The position numbers and the translations under genes are program-made. A stretch of 64,000 bases of DNA from Streptomyces sp. 2114.4 (GTDB lineage: Bacteria > Actinomycetota > Actinomycetes > Streptomycetales > Streptomycetaceae): assembly GCF_900187385.1 (NCBI RefSeq), contig NZ_FYEY01000001.1:2356001-2420000 (forward strand), written 5' to 3'. The notes under the pieces were generated by a model. The model saw only the letters and a list, made by a program, of their open reading frames with translations. It ran no database searches and was not told where the DNA came from. Within the stretch, counting starts at the first letter, position 1, and each line of letters starts with the position of its first letter. This document shows positions 1-8,041 of the stretch, piece by piece.

Positions 1-2
1 CC

Positions 3-1022
3 TGGCGCGCCGACCACTCCCTCGGCGTCCGGCTGCCGGACCCGGCGACCGCACGGCCCGCCGACGTCACCCGCTTCTTCGCCTCGCTGACCGGCGGGCA
101 GCGGCAGGCCCTGGTGGCCCGGCACCCGCTCACCGTCGGCAATCTCGACGGGGTGCCGCCCGCCGTGCGGTACGCGGCCAACTCCCGTGCGCTGACGGCG
201 GAACGGGACCGCCGGCTGGCCCGCGCCGCCGATCCGGCCGGCACCCTCCAGGAGCACCGGCAGGCCAGGCAGGCGGCCGCCCGCTGTGCCTCGCTGCTCT
301 CCCCCGGTCGTCACATCCTCGCCTACGATCCGCGCGGCCGAGGGCAAGTGGCCGAGGTTTACGGCGACTTGGCCACCGCCGAGCGCACCGCCGTGATCGT
401 GCCGGGGTCGGACATCGACCTGACCTCCTTCGACCGCGACCACCAGCCGTACGGCACACCGGCGGGCATGGCCAGGTCACTGCGGACCCGGCTGGCCGCC
501 GACGCACCCGGGACCCGTACCGCGGTCATCGCCTGGGCCGGATACACCACGCCGGTCGGTCTCGGCCCGGATGCCATGACCGGCCGGCTCGCCGATGCCG
601 GCGCGCCGCGGCTGGCCCGGTTCCTGTCCGGGCTGGCCGCCGTGGGGGCCCCGGCCCCGGCCGTGCTGTGCCACAGCTACGGCTCGGTGGTCTGCGGGCT
701 GGCCGCCTCGCAGTCGGCCCGCGGCGACATCGCCGACCTGGTGCTCTTCGGCTCCCCCGGCGTCCGCCGGGACAACGTGGCACAGCTGCACACCTCGGCC
801 CGGGTCTGGGCGGCGCGGGACGCGTCCGACTGGATCAGCGATGTCCCGAACGTCGAACTGTGGGGCCTGGGGCACGGCACCGACCCCACCGACCCCGCCT
901 TCGGCGCCCGCCGGGTCTCCGCCGTGCGGGCCGTGGGGCACGCCGGCTATCTCGCCCCCGGTACGGACTCCCTGCGGAACTTCGCGGCCATCGTGCTGGG
1001 CCGCTACGGCGCCGTGCGCTGA
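3..1022 (+). CDS. DUF1023-type alpha/beta hydrolase, 5' truncated by the window edge
   Basis: The frame is already coding when it enters the window at base 3, so the true start lies upstream; the GTG at 114 is internal. About 339 residues are visible. They show an N-terminal helical part with LDGVPPAVRYAAN, then a hydrolase core with a nucleophile elbow CHSYGS (Ser encoded near 675) and a late GHAGYL that could supply the catalytic His. This arrangement matches the DUF1023 (Abhydrolase_8) family, which is abundant in Streptomyces and is of unknown substrate, often annotated as a secreted or cell-envelope hydrolase. A signal peptide cannot be judged because the N terminus is missing. The acyltransferase gene follows 101 bp downstream on the same strand. 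Confidence 0.8.
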   Translation, partial: WRADHSLGVRLPDPATARPADVTRFFASLTGGQRQALVARHPLTVGNLDGVPPAVRYAANSRALTAERDRRLARAADPAGTLQEHRQARQAAARCASLLSPGRHILAYDPRGRGQVAEVYGDLATAERTAVIVPGSDIDLTSFDRDHQPYGTPAGMARSLRTRLAADAPGTRTAVIAWAGYTTPVGLGPDAMTGRLADAGAPRLARFLSGLAAVGAPAPAVLCHSYGSVVCGLAASQSARGDIADLVLFGSPGVRRDNVAQLHTSARVWAARDASDWISDVPNVELWGLGHGTDPTDPAFGARRVSAVRAVGHAGYLAPGTDSLRNFAAIVLGRYGAVR

Positions 1023-1123
1023 CGCCGGTGCGCCCGGAGGGCCGGGGCGCCGACTCACCGGCCGCCTGGCGCCCGCGCTCCGACCGCTCCTCACCCTTCG
1101 GCTCCACCACTCAAGGACGCCTC

Positions 1124-2362
1124 ATGGACATCGCCTTCCTCCCGCCTCTCAGAAGCGCCGCCCACAAAGCGGTCCGCACCATCGAGGACCGCACGCCGGC
1201 GGACCGCGACCGCGCCCTCGACGGGCTGCGCGCGCTGGCCCTGCTCGCCGTGCCCCTCGGCCACTGGCTGATCGGGGGATTCACCCTCGATGCCGGGGGC
1301 GCACTGCACAACACCAGCCTGCTGACCACCTTCGGCGCGCTCGCGCCCGCCAGTTGGGTGCTGCAGCTGCTCGGCATCTTCTTCCTGGTCGGCGGCCATG
1401 CGTCGGTGCGCTCCCTCCGGCGCGCCACCGAGCGGGGCGAGTTGGCCGGCGTCTGGCTGCGCGGCCGGATCCTCCGGCTGGGCCGCCCGGTGCTCGGCGT
1501 GACGGCCGTGTGGGCGGTGCTGCTCCCCGTCGTGTACGGCCTGGGGGTGCCCGAGGCGACCCTGCGGACCGGGGCGACGCTGGTGATCCAGCCGCTGTGG
1601 TTCGTGGGCGTGTATGCGGCGGTGACCGCGCTCACGCCGTACTGCCTGCGGGCCGCCCGGCGGTGGGGCGCCTGGTCCGCGGCACCGCTGGCGGCCGCCG
1701 TCGCGACGGTGGACTTCCTGCGCTACGGGCCGTTCGCCGATGTCATGCCGGGGTGGATCGGCCTGGTCAATCTCCTGCCCGGCTGGCTGTTCGCCTATCA
1801 GCTCGGGGTGTCCTGGGGCGAGCGGCGGCTCGGCGGGCGCACCGCCTGGTCGCTGCTGCTCGGGGGCGCCGCACTCTTCGCCGCGCTGCTGCTGTTCTTC
1901 CACTACCCGATGAGCATGGTCGGCGTCCCCGGTCAGGACCGTACGAACTCCCACCCGCCGTCGCTGCTGGTCCTGGCGCTGGCGGCGGCCCAGTCCGGCG
2001 CCGCCGTCCTGCTCCGCGACCGGCTCGCCCGTCTCCTGCGCCGGCCGGCCCTGTGGGCGCCGGTCACGATCGTCAACCTCTCGGCGATGACGGTCCTGTG
2101 CTGGCATCAGACGGCGATGCTCTCGGCGGCCGTGCCCGCGTCCTTCCTGGGCGAGATCGCCGGGCTGACCACGCGGCCCGACACCCCCGGCTGGATTCTC
2201 GTCCGGCTGGCCTGGCTGCCGGTGTTCGGCGTGGCGCTGCTCCTCATCGGGCGCACCGCCCGCCGCTTCGAGGCACCGTGGACCGGCGTCACCCGGGCCG
2301 GCCGGGCCGCCGCGGCGCTCCTGGCCGCCGGGTTCGCCGCCTTTGCGCTGGGGCTGACGTGA
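1124..2362 (+). CDS. integral membrane acyltransferase (acyltransferase 3 family)
   Basis: Predicted 412-residue polytopic membrane protein. After a short cytoplasmic N terminus comes DRDRALDGLRALALLAV followed by PLGHW, the usual start of acyltransferase-3 proteins, with the His in the first transmembrane helix. Roughly ten hydrophobic segments follow. The family moves acyl groups (often acetyl) onto carbohydrates, lipids or natural products at the membrane; the acceptor here is unknown. I chose the ATG at 1124 because AAGGA lies 8 bp upstream and the hydrophobic pattern begins soon after; longer in-frame extensions overlap the preceding hydrolase. It converges on the aldo/keto reductase, ending 68 bp before that gene's stop. 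Confidence 0.8.
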   Translation: MDIAFLPPLRSAAHKAVRTIEDRTPADRDRALDGLRALALLAVPLGHWLIGGFTLDAGGALHNTSLLTTFGALAPASWVLQLLGIFFLVGGHASVRSLRRATERGELAGVWLRGRILRLGRPVLGVTAVWAVLLPVVYGLGVPEATLRTGATLVIQPLWFVGVYAAVTALTPYCLRAARRWGAWSAAPLAAAVATVDFLRYGPFADVMPGWIGLVNLLPGWLFAYQLGVSWGERRLGGRTAWSLLLGGAALFAALLLFFHYPMSMVGVPGQDRTNSHPPSLLVLALAAAQSGAAVLLRDRLARLLRRPALWAPVTIVNLSAMTVLCWHQTAMLSAAVPASFLGEIAGLTTRPDTPGWILVRLAWLPVFGVALLLIGRTARRFEAPWTGVTRAGRAAAALLAAGFAAFALGLT

Positions 2363-2430
2363 GCACCCGGCAGGGCGGCGGGGCCGGCGGTACGGAGAAC
2401 CGCACCACCGGCCCCGCCGCCCCGCGGGCC

Positions 2431-3456
2431 TTACGGCCGTCCCGCCGAGGTGTGCGTCATGTCCGCGTAGCGCGCCCCCGCGACCTGTCCGGCGATCGGC
2501 TCCAGCAGCGCCAGGTCCTGCTCGGTCAGCGAGATCCGGGTGGCGCCGGTGTTCTCCTCGACGCGGCTGCGCTTACGGGTGCCGGGGATCGGCACGACGG
2601 CGATCTTGCGGGCCGTGGCCTGGTGCTGCACCCAGGCCAGCGCGATCTGGCCGGGCGTCGCGCCATGGGCGTCGGCGATCGTGCGGACCGGCTCCAGCAG
2701 CGCGGCGTTTGCGGCGGCGTTGTCGCCGGTGAAGCGGGGCTGGGTCCGCCGGAAGTCGCCCTCCGTGAGCTCCTTGTCGGCGCTGACGAACGCACCGGTG
2801 AGGAAGCCCCGGCCGAGCGGCGAGTAGGGGACGAGGCCGACGCCGAGCTCGGCCGCGGCCTGTACCACGCCGTCCTCGATGTCCCGGCTGAACAGCGACC
2901 ACTCGGACTGCAGGGCCGCGATCGGGTGTACGGCCTGCGCCGCGCGCAGCTCGGAGGCGGTCACCTCGCTCAGCCCCAGGTGCTTGACCTTGCCCTCGGC
3001 CACCAGCTCGGCCATCGCGCCGACCGACTCCTCCAGGGGGACGTCCGCCGTGCGCCGGTGCATGTAATACAGGTCGATCTCGTCGACGCCCAGACGCTTC
3101 AGGCTGCCCTCGACGGCCTGGCGGATGTACGGCCGGTCGTTGCGGATGACGCGCTTGAACGGGTCGTCCGGGTGGTCCGGGTCGGGGGAGATCGCGAACT
3201 TGGTGGCCACCACGACCTCGTCGCGGTGGGCCTGGATGAACGGGGCGATGAACTTCTCGTTCTCCCCCAGGCCGTACATGTCGGCCGTGTCGAAGAGAGT
3301 CACGCCCAGCTCCAGGGCCCGCTCCAGCGTGGCCCGCGCCTCGTCGGCGTCCGTCGGGCCGTAGGCGAAGCTCATGCCCATGCAGCCGAGGCCCTGCACC
3401 CCGACCCGCGGCCCGCCGGTGCCCAGCTCGACCGTCTCGATCTTGTTGTTACCCAT
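2431..3456 (-). CDS. aldo/keto reductase
   Basis: Predicted 341-residue cytoplasmic NADPH-dependent reductase of aldehydes or ketones, in the AKR13/yakc-like group. The catalytic tetrad is visible: Asp56 and Tyr61 in FDTADMYG, Lys86 in VATKF, and His133 in YYMHRR. The C-terminal part carries GTRKRSRVEEN, which fits the cofactor-phosphate binding segment. Length is normal. It starts 7 bp after the stop of the MerR regulator, so the two are one operon, and the MerR protein probably controls this gene through its own promoter at about 4016-4046. The physiological substrate is not evident; electrophilic carbonyl detoxification is an inference from the MerR pairing. Confidence 0.9.
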   Translation of the reverse strand: MGNNKIETVELGTGGPRVGVQGLGCMGMSFAYGPTDADEARATLERALELGVTLFDTADMYGLGENEKFIAPFIQAHRDEVVVATKFAISPDPDHPDDPFKRVIRNDRPYIRQAVEGSLKRLGVDEIDLYYMHRRTADVPLEESVGAMAELVAEGKVKHLGLSEVTASELRAAQAVHPIAALQSEWSLFSRDIEDGVVQAAAELGVGLVPYSPLGRGFLTGAFVSADKELTEGDFRRTQPRFTGDNAAANAALLEPVRTIADAHGATPGQIALAWVQHQATARKIAVVPIPGTRKRSRVEENTGATRISLTEQDLALLEPIAGQVAGARYADMTHTSAGRP

Positions 3457-3463
3457 GGAGCCC

Positions 3464-3949
3464 TCAGAATCTCTCGGACGCCCGGCGGGCGTCGGCGTAG
3501 ATGTCGATCTTGTAGTCGAGGACGTCCAGCGTGCTCTGCAGCTCGGCTATCCGCTGCCGTACGTCCTCGCGGTGCGCGGTCAGCAGCTCCTCGCGCTCGG
3601 CGAAGGTGCGCTCCCCGGCCCGCACCAGCTCGGCGTAGCGGACCATGTCCGCGACCGGCATACCGGTCAGCCGCAGCCTGGCCACCAGGCTCAGCCAGTC
3701 CAGATCGCGGTTGGTGAAGCGCCGCTGCCCGGTGTGGGTGCGGTCCACATGCGGCATCAGACCGATGCGCTCGTACCAGCGCAGGGTGTGCGCGCTGAGT
3801 CCGGTGTGTGCCGCCACCTCGCTGATCGTGTACTGGTCCCGGCCGGCGGGCCGCGGGTGCGTGAGCGTCGGGGCGCATCCGCGCGGCCTCGCCGGCAGCC
3901 TCCCGGCCGCTGCCCCGCTCGTGACCGGTTCGCTCTGCGTTACCGTCAT
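3464..3949 (-). CDS. MerR-family transcriptional regulator
   Basis: Predicted 161-residue DNA-binding regulator. The N-terminal winged helix reads YTISEVAAHTGLSAHTLRWYERIGLM, the classic MerR recognition element, here cut by a 37-residue extension rich in Arg and Pro before it. A central LTGMPVADMVRYAELV and a C-terminal coiled-coil dimerisation helix ending ASERF follow. No Cys-rich metal-binding loop is seen, so it is more like aldehyde/drug-sensing SoxR- or NmlR-type relatives than a metal sensor. The ATG at 3949 has GGGGAGA upstream. It is first gene of an operon with the aldo/keto reductase and probably autoregulates through the 19-bp-spacer promoter at 4016-4046. Confidence 0.9.
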   Translation of the reverse strand: MTVTQSEPVTSGAAAGRLPARPRGCAPTLTHPRPAGRDQYTISEVAAHTGLSAHTLRWYERIGLMPHVDRTHTGQRRFTNRDLDWLSLVARLRLTGMPVADMVRYAELVRAGERTFAEREELLTAHREDVRQRIAELQSTLDVLDYKIDIYADARRASERF

Positions 3950-4015
3950 GCCCCGTCTCCCCTGGATCGCCGGATGTCCCCCGGCCTTTTCGCCGGGTGC
4001 CTCTCGACGTCCTCA

Positions 4016-4046
4016 ACGCTAGAGACTTCGAGTGCACTCCAGGCAA
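4016..4046 (-). promoter_or_regulatory. MerR-type promoter with long spacer and palindromic operator
   Basis: Reading on the minus strand, a -35 TTGCCT (4046-4041) and a -10 TAGCGT (4021-4016) are separated by exactly 19 bp, the over-long spacing typical of MerR-activated promoters. The spacer contains the perfect palindrome GAGTGCACTC (4030-4039). It points at the MerR/aldo-keto reductase operon with a leader of about 60 nt. A second promoter of the same design stands at 11752-11782. Confidence 0.75.
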
Positions 4047-4134
4047 GTGCGGATCACGGGAAGACTTGACCGGGATTTGGGGACCCAGGGACCTCCCGGA
4101 CAGCGCGGAGGGGACACCGCCTAGGCTCGTGGGC

Positions 4135-4956
4135 ATGCAGAGCCTGCGGATGATCGAGAACTGGCCGGTGCCCACCGCAGCGGCCGCCGTCGTACGAGCC
4201 GATGGGTCGGTGGCCGGATCCTACGGCCCCCAGGAGCACCGCTTCCCGCTGGCGTCCGTCACCAAGCCGCTGGCCGCGTACGCCGCCCTGCTGGCCATCG
4301 AGGAGGGCGCCGTCGAGCTGGACGAACCGGCCGGACCCGAGGGGTCCACGGTCCGTCACCTCCTCGCCCACACCTCGGGGCTGGCCTTCGACGAGCAGCG
4401 CACGATGGCCGAGCCGGGCACCCGCAGGCTCTACTCCAACACCGGTTTCGAGGCGCTGGGCGACCACATCGCCAAGGCCACGGACATCCCCTTCCCGCAG
4501 TATCTGCACGAGGCGGTCCTCGCACCGCTCGGGATGACCGCGACGGAACTGCCCGGCTCGCCCGCCAAGGACGGCGTCTCCACCGTCGCCGACCTGGTCC
4601 GGTTCGCCGCCGAGCTGCAGGCGCCGCGGCTGCTCGCACCGCAGACGCTCGCGGAGGCGACGCAGGTGGCCTTCCCCGGGCTGACGGGGGTGCTGCCGGG
4701 CTACGGCCATCAGAAGCCGAACGACTGGGGGCTGGGCTTCGAGATCCGCGACGGCAAGTCACCGCACTGGACGGGCAGCGCGTCCTCGCCCCGCACCTTC
4801 GGGCACTTCGGCCAGTCCGGGACGTTCCTGTGGGTGGACCCGGACGCGCGCGCGGCGTGTGTGGCGCTGGCCGACCGGGCCTTCGGGCCGTGGGCCGTCG
4901 AGGCCTGGCCGCCGCTGACCGACGCGGTGCTGGCCGAGCTGGCGCAGACCGCCTGA
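4135..4956 (+). CDS. serine hydrolase of the beta-lactamase/class C family
   Basis: Predicted 273-residue penicillin-binding-fold hydrolase. Motifs: SVTK (SxxK, Ser near residue 42) with the acylating Ser and its Lys, YSN (YxN) near residue 102, and HFGQSG replacing the KTG box near residue 223. There is no signal peptide, so it is probably cytoplasmic; such proteins are often esterases or peptidases rather than true beta-lactamases. I chose ATG 4135 because TAGGCT lies 7 bp upstream, which suggests a leaderless transcript; there is no Shine-Dalgarno. It is transcribed away from the MerR operon and converges on the pirin gene. Confidence 0.8.
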   Translation: MQSLRMIENWPVPTAAAAVVRADGSVAGSYGPQEHRFPLASVTKPLAAYAALLAIEEGAVELDEPAGPEGSTVRHLLAHTSGLAFDEQRTMAEPGTRRLYSNTGFEALGDHIAKATDIPFPQYLHEAVLAPLGMTATELPGSPAKDGVSTVADLVRFAAELQAPRLLAPQTLAEATQVAFPGLTGVLPGYGHQKPNDWGLGFEIRDGKSPHWTGSASSPRTFGHFGQSGTFLWVDPDARAACVALADRAFGPWAVEAWPPLTDAVLAELAQTA

Positions 4957-4983
4957 CGGGGGCGCGGGCGGCACGCGGACGCG

Positions 4984-5046
4984 CCGGAGCCGGAACCGGA
5001 GCCGGACGCGCGACACACCGGCGTGGCACGCCACCACCGGCTCCGG
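4984..5046. terminator. inverted repeat between convergent genes
   Basis: CCGGAGCCGG at 4984-4993 is the exact reverse complement of CCGGCTCCGG at 5037-5046, with smaller inverted repeats in between. It sits between the convergent hydrolase and pirin genes and could act as a bidirectional terminator. There is no T tract, and the loop is long. Confidence 0.35.
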
Positions 5047-5074
5047 GCCCGCGCCGGCTCCGGACCCGCCGCCC

Positions 5075-5746
5075 TCACCCGTACGCCGGCTCCGCCTCCA
5101 TCTCCCACACCAGGCACTCCGCCGCCGTCAGCCCCCGCAGTTCCAGGCCCGACCCGTCGGTGATCCGCGCCGCGTCGCCGGCCTCCAGGCGCTCCGCGCC
5201 GAGCCGTACGGCGCCGCGCACCACCTGCACATACGCCCGTGCGGCATCCGGGACCGCGGTGCGCTCCCCCTCGGCGAGGCGGCGCAGATGCAGCAGGGCC
5301 CCGGCCCGCGGGACGGCGTACGGCGTGCCGTCGGCGATGCCGCGCACCACCTCGTACGACGGCTCGCCGCCGAATTCCCGCGGCGCCAGCCACATCTGGA
5401 CGAAGCGCAGCGGCCGCGCGCCGTCGTTGCGCTCCACATGCCGTACGCCGCCGGCCGAGCTGAGCCGCTGGAGATCACCGGGGCGTACGGTGGTCTCGTG
5501 GCCGGCCGAGTCGCGGTGGGTCAGCTCGCCCTCGACCACCCAGGTCACGATCTCCGTGTCGCGGTGTGGATGCTCGTCGAATCCGGCGCCCGCCGCCAGC
5601 CGCTCCTCGTTGCAGGCGATCAGTGCGCCGAAGCGCAGATTGTCCGGGTCGAAATGAGGCCCGAAGGAGAACGCGTGCAGTGACTCGATCCCGGCCTCCG
5701 CGTCCCCGCCCGGATACCGTTCATGGCCTCTGCGCACCTGAATCAT
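5075..5746 (-). CDS. pirin-family protein
   Basis: Predicted 223-residue bicupin, the pirin fold. The N-terminal cupin holds the metal-binding stretch HPHRDTEIVTWVVEG (two His and a Glu), with a later RHVERN supplying another ligand; the C-terminal cupin is degenerate. Pirins are cytoplasmic metal-binding proteins, some with quercetin dioxygenase activity and some redox-sensing regulators; which applies here cannot be told. The start at 5746 is supported by TACGGT 6 bp upstream without a Shine-Dalgarno, consistent with a leaderless mRNA. It is divergent from the FasR gene with only 57 bp between starts. Confidence 0.85.
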   Translation of the reverse strand: MIQVRRGHERYPGGDAEAGIESLHAFSFGPHFDPDNLRFGALIACNEERLAAGAGFDEHPHRDTEIVTWVVEGELTHRDSAGHETTVRPGDLQRLSSAGGVRHVERNDGARPLRFVQMWLAPREFGGEPSYEVVRGIADGTPYAVPRAGALLHLRRLAEGERTAVPDAARAYVQVVRGAVRLGAERLEAGDAARITDGSGLELRGLTAAECLVWEMEAEPAYG

Positions 5747-5803
5747 GGGCCCACCGTAGCCCCGCCCCCTCACCTCTCCGCCCCGATAGTGCAGGCTTGT
5801 CCC

Positions 5804-6988
5804 GTGTCTGAACCCGCATCGCGCGACGCGCACCCGCACTCGGCGACCCTCCGGCGTCTGGAGAATTCGTCCGGCAAACTGGCGGCCGCCGCCATCGCCC
5901 GCATGGACGCCACCCTGCCGTGGTACCGCGCGATGCCTCCGGAGAACCGCTCCTGGATCGGCCTGGTGGCCCAGGCCGGTATCGCCGCGTTCACCGAGTG
6001 GTTCCGGCACCCGGAGACCCCCCAGGCGATCAGTACCGACGTCTTCGGCACGGCGCCGCGCGAGCTGACCCGGGCGATCACGCTGCGGCAGACCGTGGAG
6101 ATGGTGCGGACGACCATCGAGGTCATGGAGTCCGCGATCGACGAGGTCGCGGCCCCGGGCGACGAGTCCGTACTGCGCGAGGCGCTGCTGGTCTACGCCC
6201 GGGAGATCGCCTTCGCCACCGCCCAGGTCTACGCCCAGGCCGCCGAGGCCCGCGGCGCGTGGGACGCCCGGCTGGAGTCGCTGGTGGTCAACGCGGTGCT
6301 GTCGGGCGAGGCGGACGAGGGCGCGGTCTCCCGTGCCGCGGCGCTGGGCTGGAACTCCCCCGAGCATGTGTGCGTGGTGCTGGGCACCGCCCCCGACGGG
6401 GACAGCGAACTGACCGTGGAGGCGATCCGGCGGGCCGCCCGGCACGCCAAGCTCCAGGTGCTGACCGGTGTGCTGGGCTCCCGCCTGGTGGTGATCGCGG
6501 GCGGCTCGGACAACCCCCTGAAGGCCGCGAAGGCGCTGATCGGTCCGTATGCCGCCGGTGCCGTGGTGGCCGGCCCCGTGGTCGCCGATCTGCTGGCCGC
6601 GACCCGCTCGGCGCAGGCCGCTGCGGCCGGCCTGCGGGCCTGCGCCGCCTGGCCCGACGCGCCGCGGCCGGTGCTCGCCGACGACCTGCTGCCGGAGCGC
6701 GCGATGGCCTCGGACCCGGTCGCCCGCGAGCAGCTGGTGGAGGAGATCTACAGACCGCTGGAGGAGGCGGGGTCGGCACTTCTGGAAACGCTGAGCGTTT
6801 ACCTGGAGCAGGCGAGCAGCCTGGAGGGTGCCGCGCGGATGCTGTTCGTGCACCCCAACACCGTGCGCTATCGGCTCCGACGTGTGACCGACGTCACCGG
6901 CTGGTCACCCTCCGATGTGCGCTCGGCGTTCACCCTCCGTATCGCGTTGATTCTGGGACGCCTGGCTGACGGTGAGGCCCAGCCCTAG
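5804..6988 (+). CDS. fasR: FasR, activator of fatty acid biosynthesis genes (PucR/CdaR type)
   Basis: Predicted 394-residue regulator with a long N-terminal sensory region, a GGDEF-like degenerate middle part, and a C-terminal PucR-type helix-turn-helix around GAARMLFVHPNTVRYRLRRV (about residues 345-365). Its position directly upstream of fabD-fabH-acpP-fabF on the same strand is the conserved arrangement of Streptomyces fasR, a known activator that binds the fabD promoter. I chose the GTG at 5804 because conserved sequence begins there and longer starts overlap the pirin promoter; GATAGT lies 13 bp upstream. The gap to fabD is 89 bp, so fabD has its own promoter but readthrough is possible. 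Confidence 0.85.
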   Translation: MSEPASRDAHPHSATLRRLENSSGKLAAAAIARMDATLPWYRAMPPENRSWIGLVAQAGIAAFTEWFRHPETPQAISTDVFGTAPRELTRAITLRQTVEMVRTTIEVMESAIDEVAAPGDESVLREALLVYAREIAFATAQVYAQAAEARGAWDARLESLVVNAVLSGEADEGAVSRAAALGWNSPEHVCVVLGTAPDGDSELTVEAIRRAARHAKLQVLTGVLGSRLVVIAGGSDNPLKAAKALIGPYAAGAVVAGPVVADLLAATRSAQAAAAGLRACAAWPDAPRPVLADDLLPERAMASDPVAREQLVEEIYRPLEEAGSALLETLSVYLEQASSLEGAARMLFVHPNTVRYRLRRVTDVTGWSPSDVRSAFTLRIALILGRLADGEAQP

Positions 6989-7077
6989 ACTTTTGTCGGA
7001 CATCAACAATTCCCCCGATGGTTCTTCGTCCTTGTCCCCACGGGCGGGCGGAACCACCCACAAGAGAGAGTGTGAGG
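6989..7077 (+). promoter_or_regulatory. promoter region of the fab cluster (probable FasR target)
   Basis: This 89-bp gap separates fasR from fabD. The best promoter candidate is TTGTCG (6993-6998) with a 17-bp spacer to CGATGG (7016-7021). An imperfect dyad CATC/GATG (7001-7004, 7017-7020) lies inside it. That FasR binds here is inferred from the conserved gene order, not from a recognised motif. Confidence 0.4.
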
Positions 7078-8028
7078 GTGCTCGTACTCGTCGCTCCCGG
7101 CCAAGGCGCTCAGACGCCCGGCTTCCTGACTCCCTGGCTCGACCTCCCCGGTGTCGAGGACCGGCTCCGTGCCTGGTCGGACGCCATCGACCTGGACCTG
7201 GTCCACTACGGCACCAAGGCGGACGAGGAGGAGATCCGCGACACCGCGGTGGCCCAGCCGCTGCTGGTGGCCTCCGCCCTGATCTCCGCCCGGCAGCTGT
7301 TCGCGACGGCCGACGACATCGCCGCGCAGGTCGGCGCGGCAGCCGGCCACAGCGTCGGTGAGCTCGCCGCCGCCGCGCTGACCGGCGCGATCTCCGACGA
7401 GGCCGCGATGACGCTGGTGCGCCGGCGCGGCCAGGCGATGGCCGAGGCCGCCGCCGTCACCGAGACCGGTATGGCCGCACTGCTGGGCGGCGACGAGGCC
7501 GTCGTCATCCCGCATCTGGAGCAGCTGGGCCTGACCCCGGCGAATGTGAACGGCGCCGGACAGATCGTCGCCGCGGGCACCACCGAGCAGATCGCCGCAC
7601 TGGTCGAGAACAAGCCGGAGGGCACTCGCCGGGTCGTACCGCTGAAGGTGGCCGGCGCGTTCCATACTCACCACATGGCACCCGCTGTCTCGGCTCTGGA
7701 ATCGGCGACCACTCAGGTGTCGGTCGCCGATCCGCACACGCGCTACGTCTCCAACAAGGACGGGCGGCTGGTCTCCGACGGCCGGGAACTGGTGCAGCGG
7801 CTGGTGGGCCAGGTGGCCAACCCCGTGCGCTGGGACCAGTGCATGGAGACCTTCAAGGAGCTCGGGGTCACCACGCTCATCGAGGCGGCTCCCGGCGGCA
7901 CGCTCACCGGTCTGGCCAAGCGCGCGCTGCCCGGCGTGCGGACCCTCGCCCTCAAGACGCCCGACGACCTCGACGCGGCCCGCACGCTGATCGCCGGACA
8001 CGCCGACAACGCTGCACCGGCCGAATAG
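7078..8028 (+). CDS. fabD: malonyl-CoA:ACP transacylase FabD
   Basis: Predicted 316-residue cytoplasmic enzyme that moves malonyl from CoA to acyl carrier protein, feeding chain extension. The N terminus shows VAPGQGAQTPGF, the nucleophile motif GHSVGEL comes about residue 92, and GAFHTHHM holds the catalytic His near residue 200. I chose GTG 7078, because GAGAG lies 8 bp upstream; the GTG at 7072 is too close to it. First gene of fabD-fabH-acpP-fabF; fabH starts 13 bp after its stop. Confidence 0.95.
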   Translation: MLVLVAPGQGAQTPGFLTPWLDLPGVEDRLRAWSDAIDLDLVHYGTKADEEEIRDTAVAQPLLVASALISARQLFATADDIAAQVGAAAGHSVGELAAAALTGAISDEAAMTLVRRRGQAMAEAAAVTETGMAALLGGDEAVVIPHLEQLGLTPANVNGAGQIVAAGTTEQIAALVENKPEGTRRVVPLKVAGAFHTHHMAPAVSALESATTQVSVADPHTRYVSNKDGRLVSDGRELVQRLVGQVANPVRWDQCMETFKELGVTTLIEAAPGGTLTGLAKRALPGVRTLALKTPDDLDAARTLIAGHADNAAPAE

Positions 8029-8041
8029 GAGTCCGAAGCGC

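Noticed and set aside
595..3717. 1040-residue plus-strand frame across the acyltransferase and aldo/keto reductase region
   Set aside because: It runs antisense or out of frame to recognised genes, is Arg/Pro/Ala-rich throughout, and has no domain.
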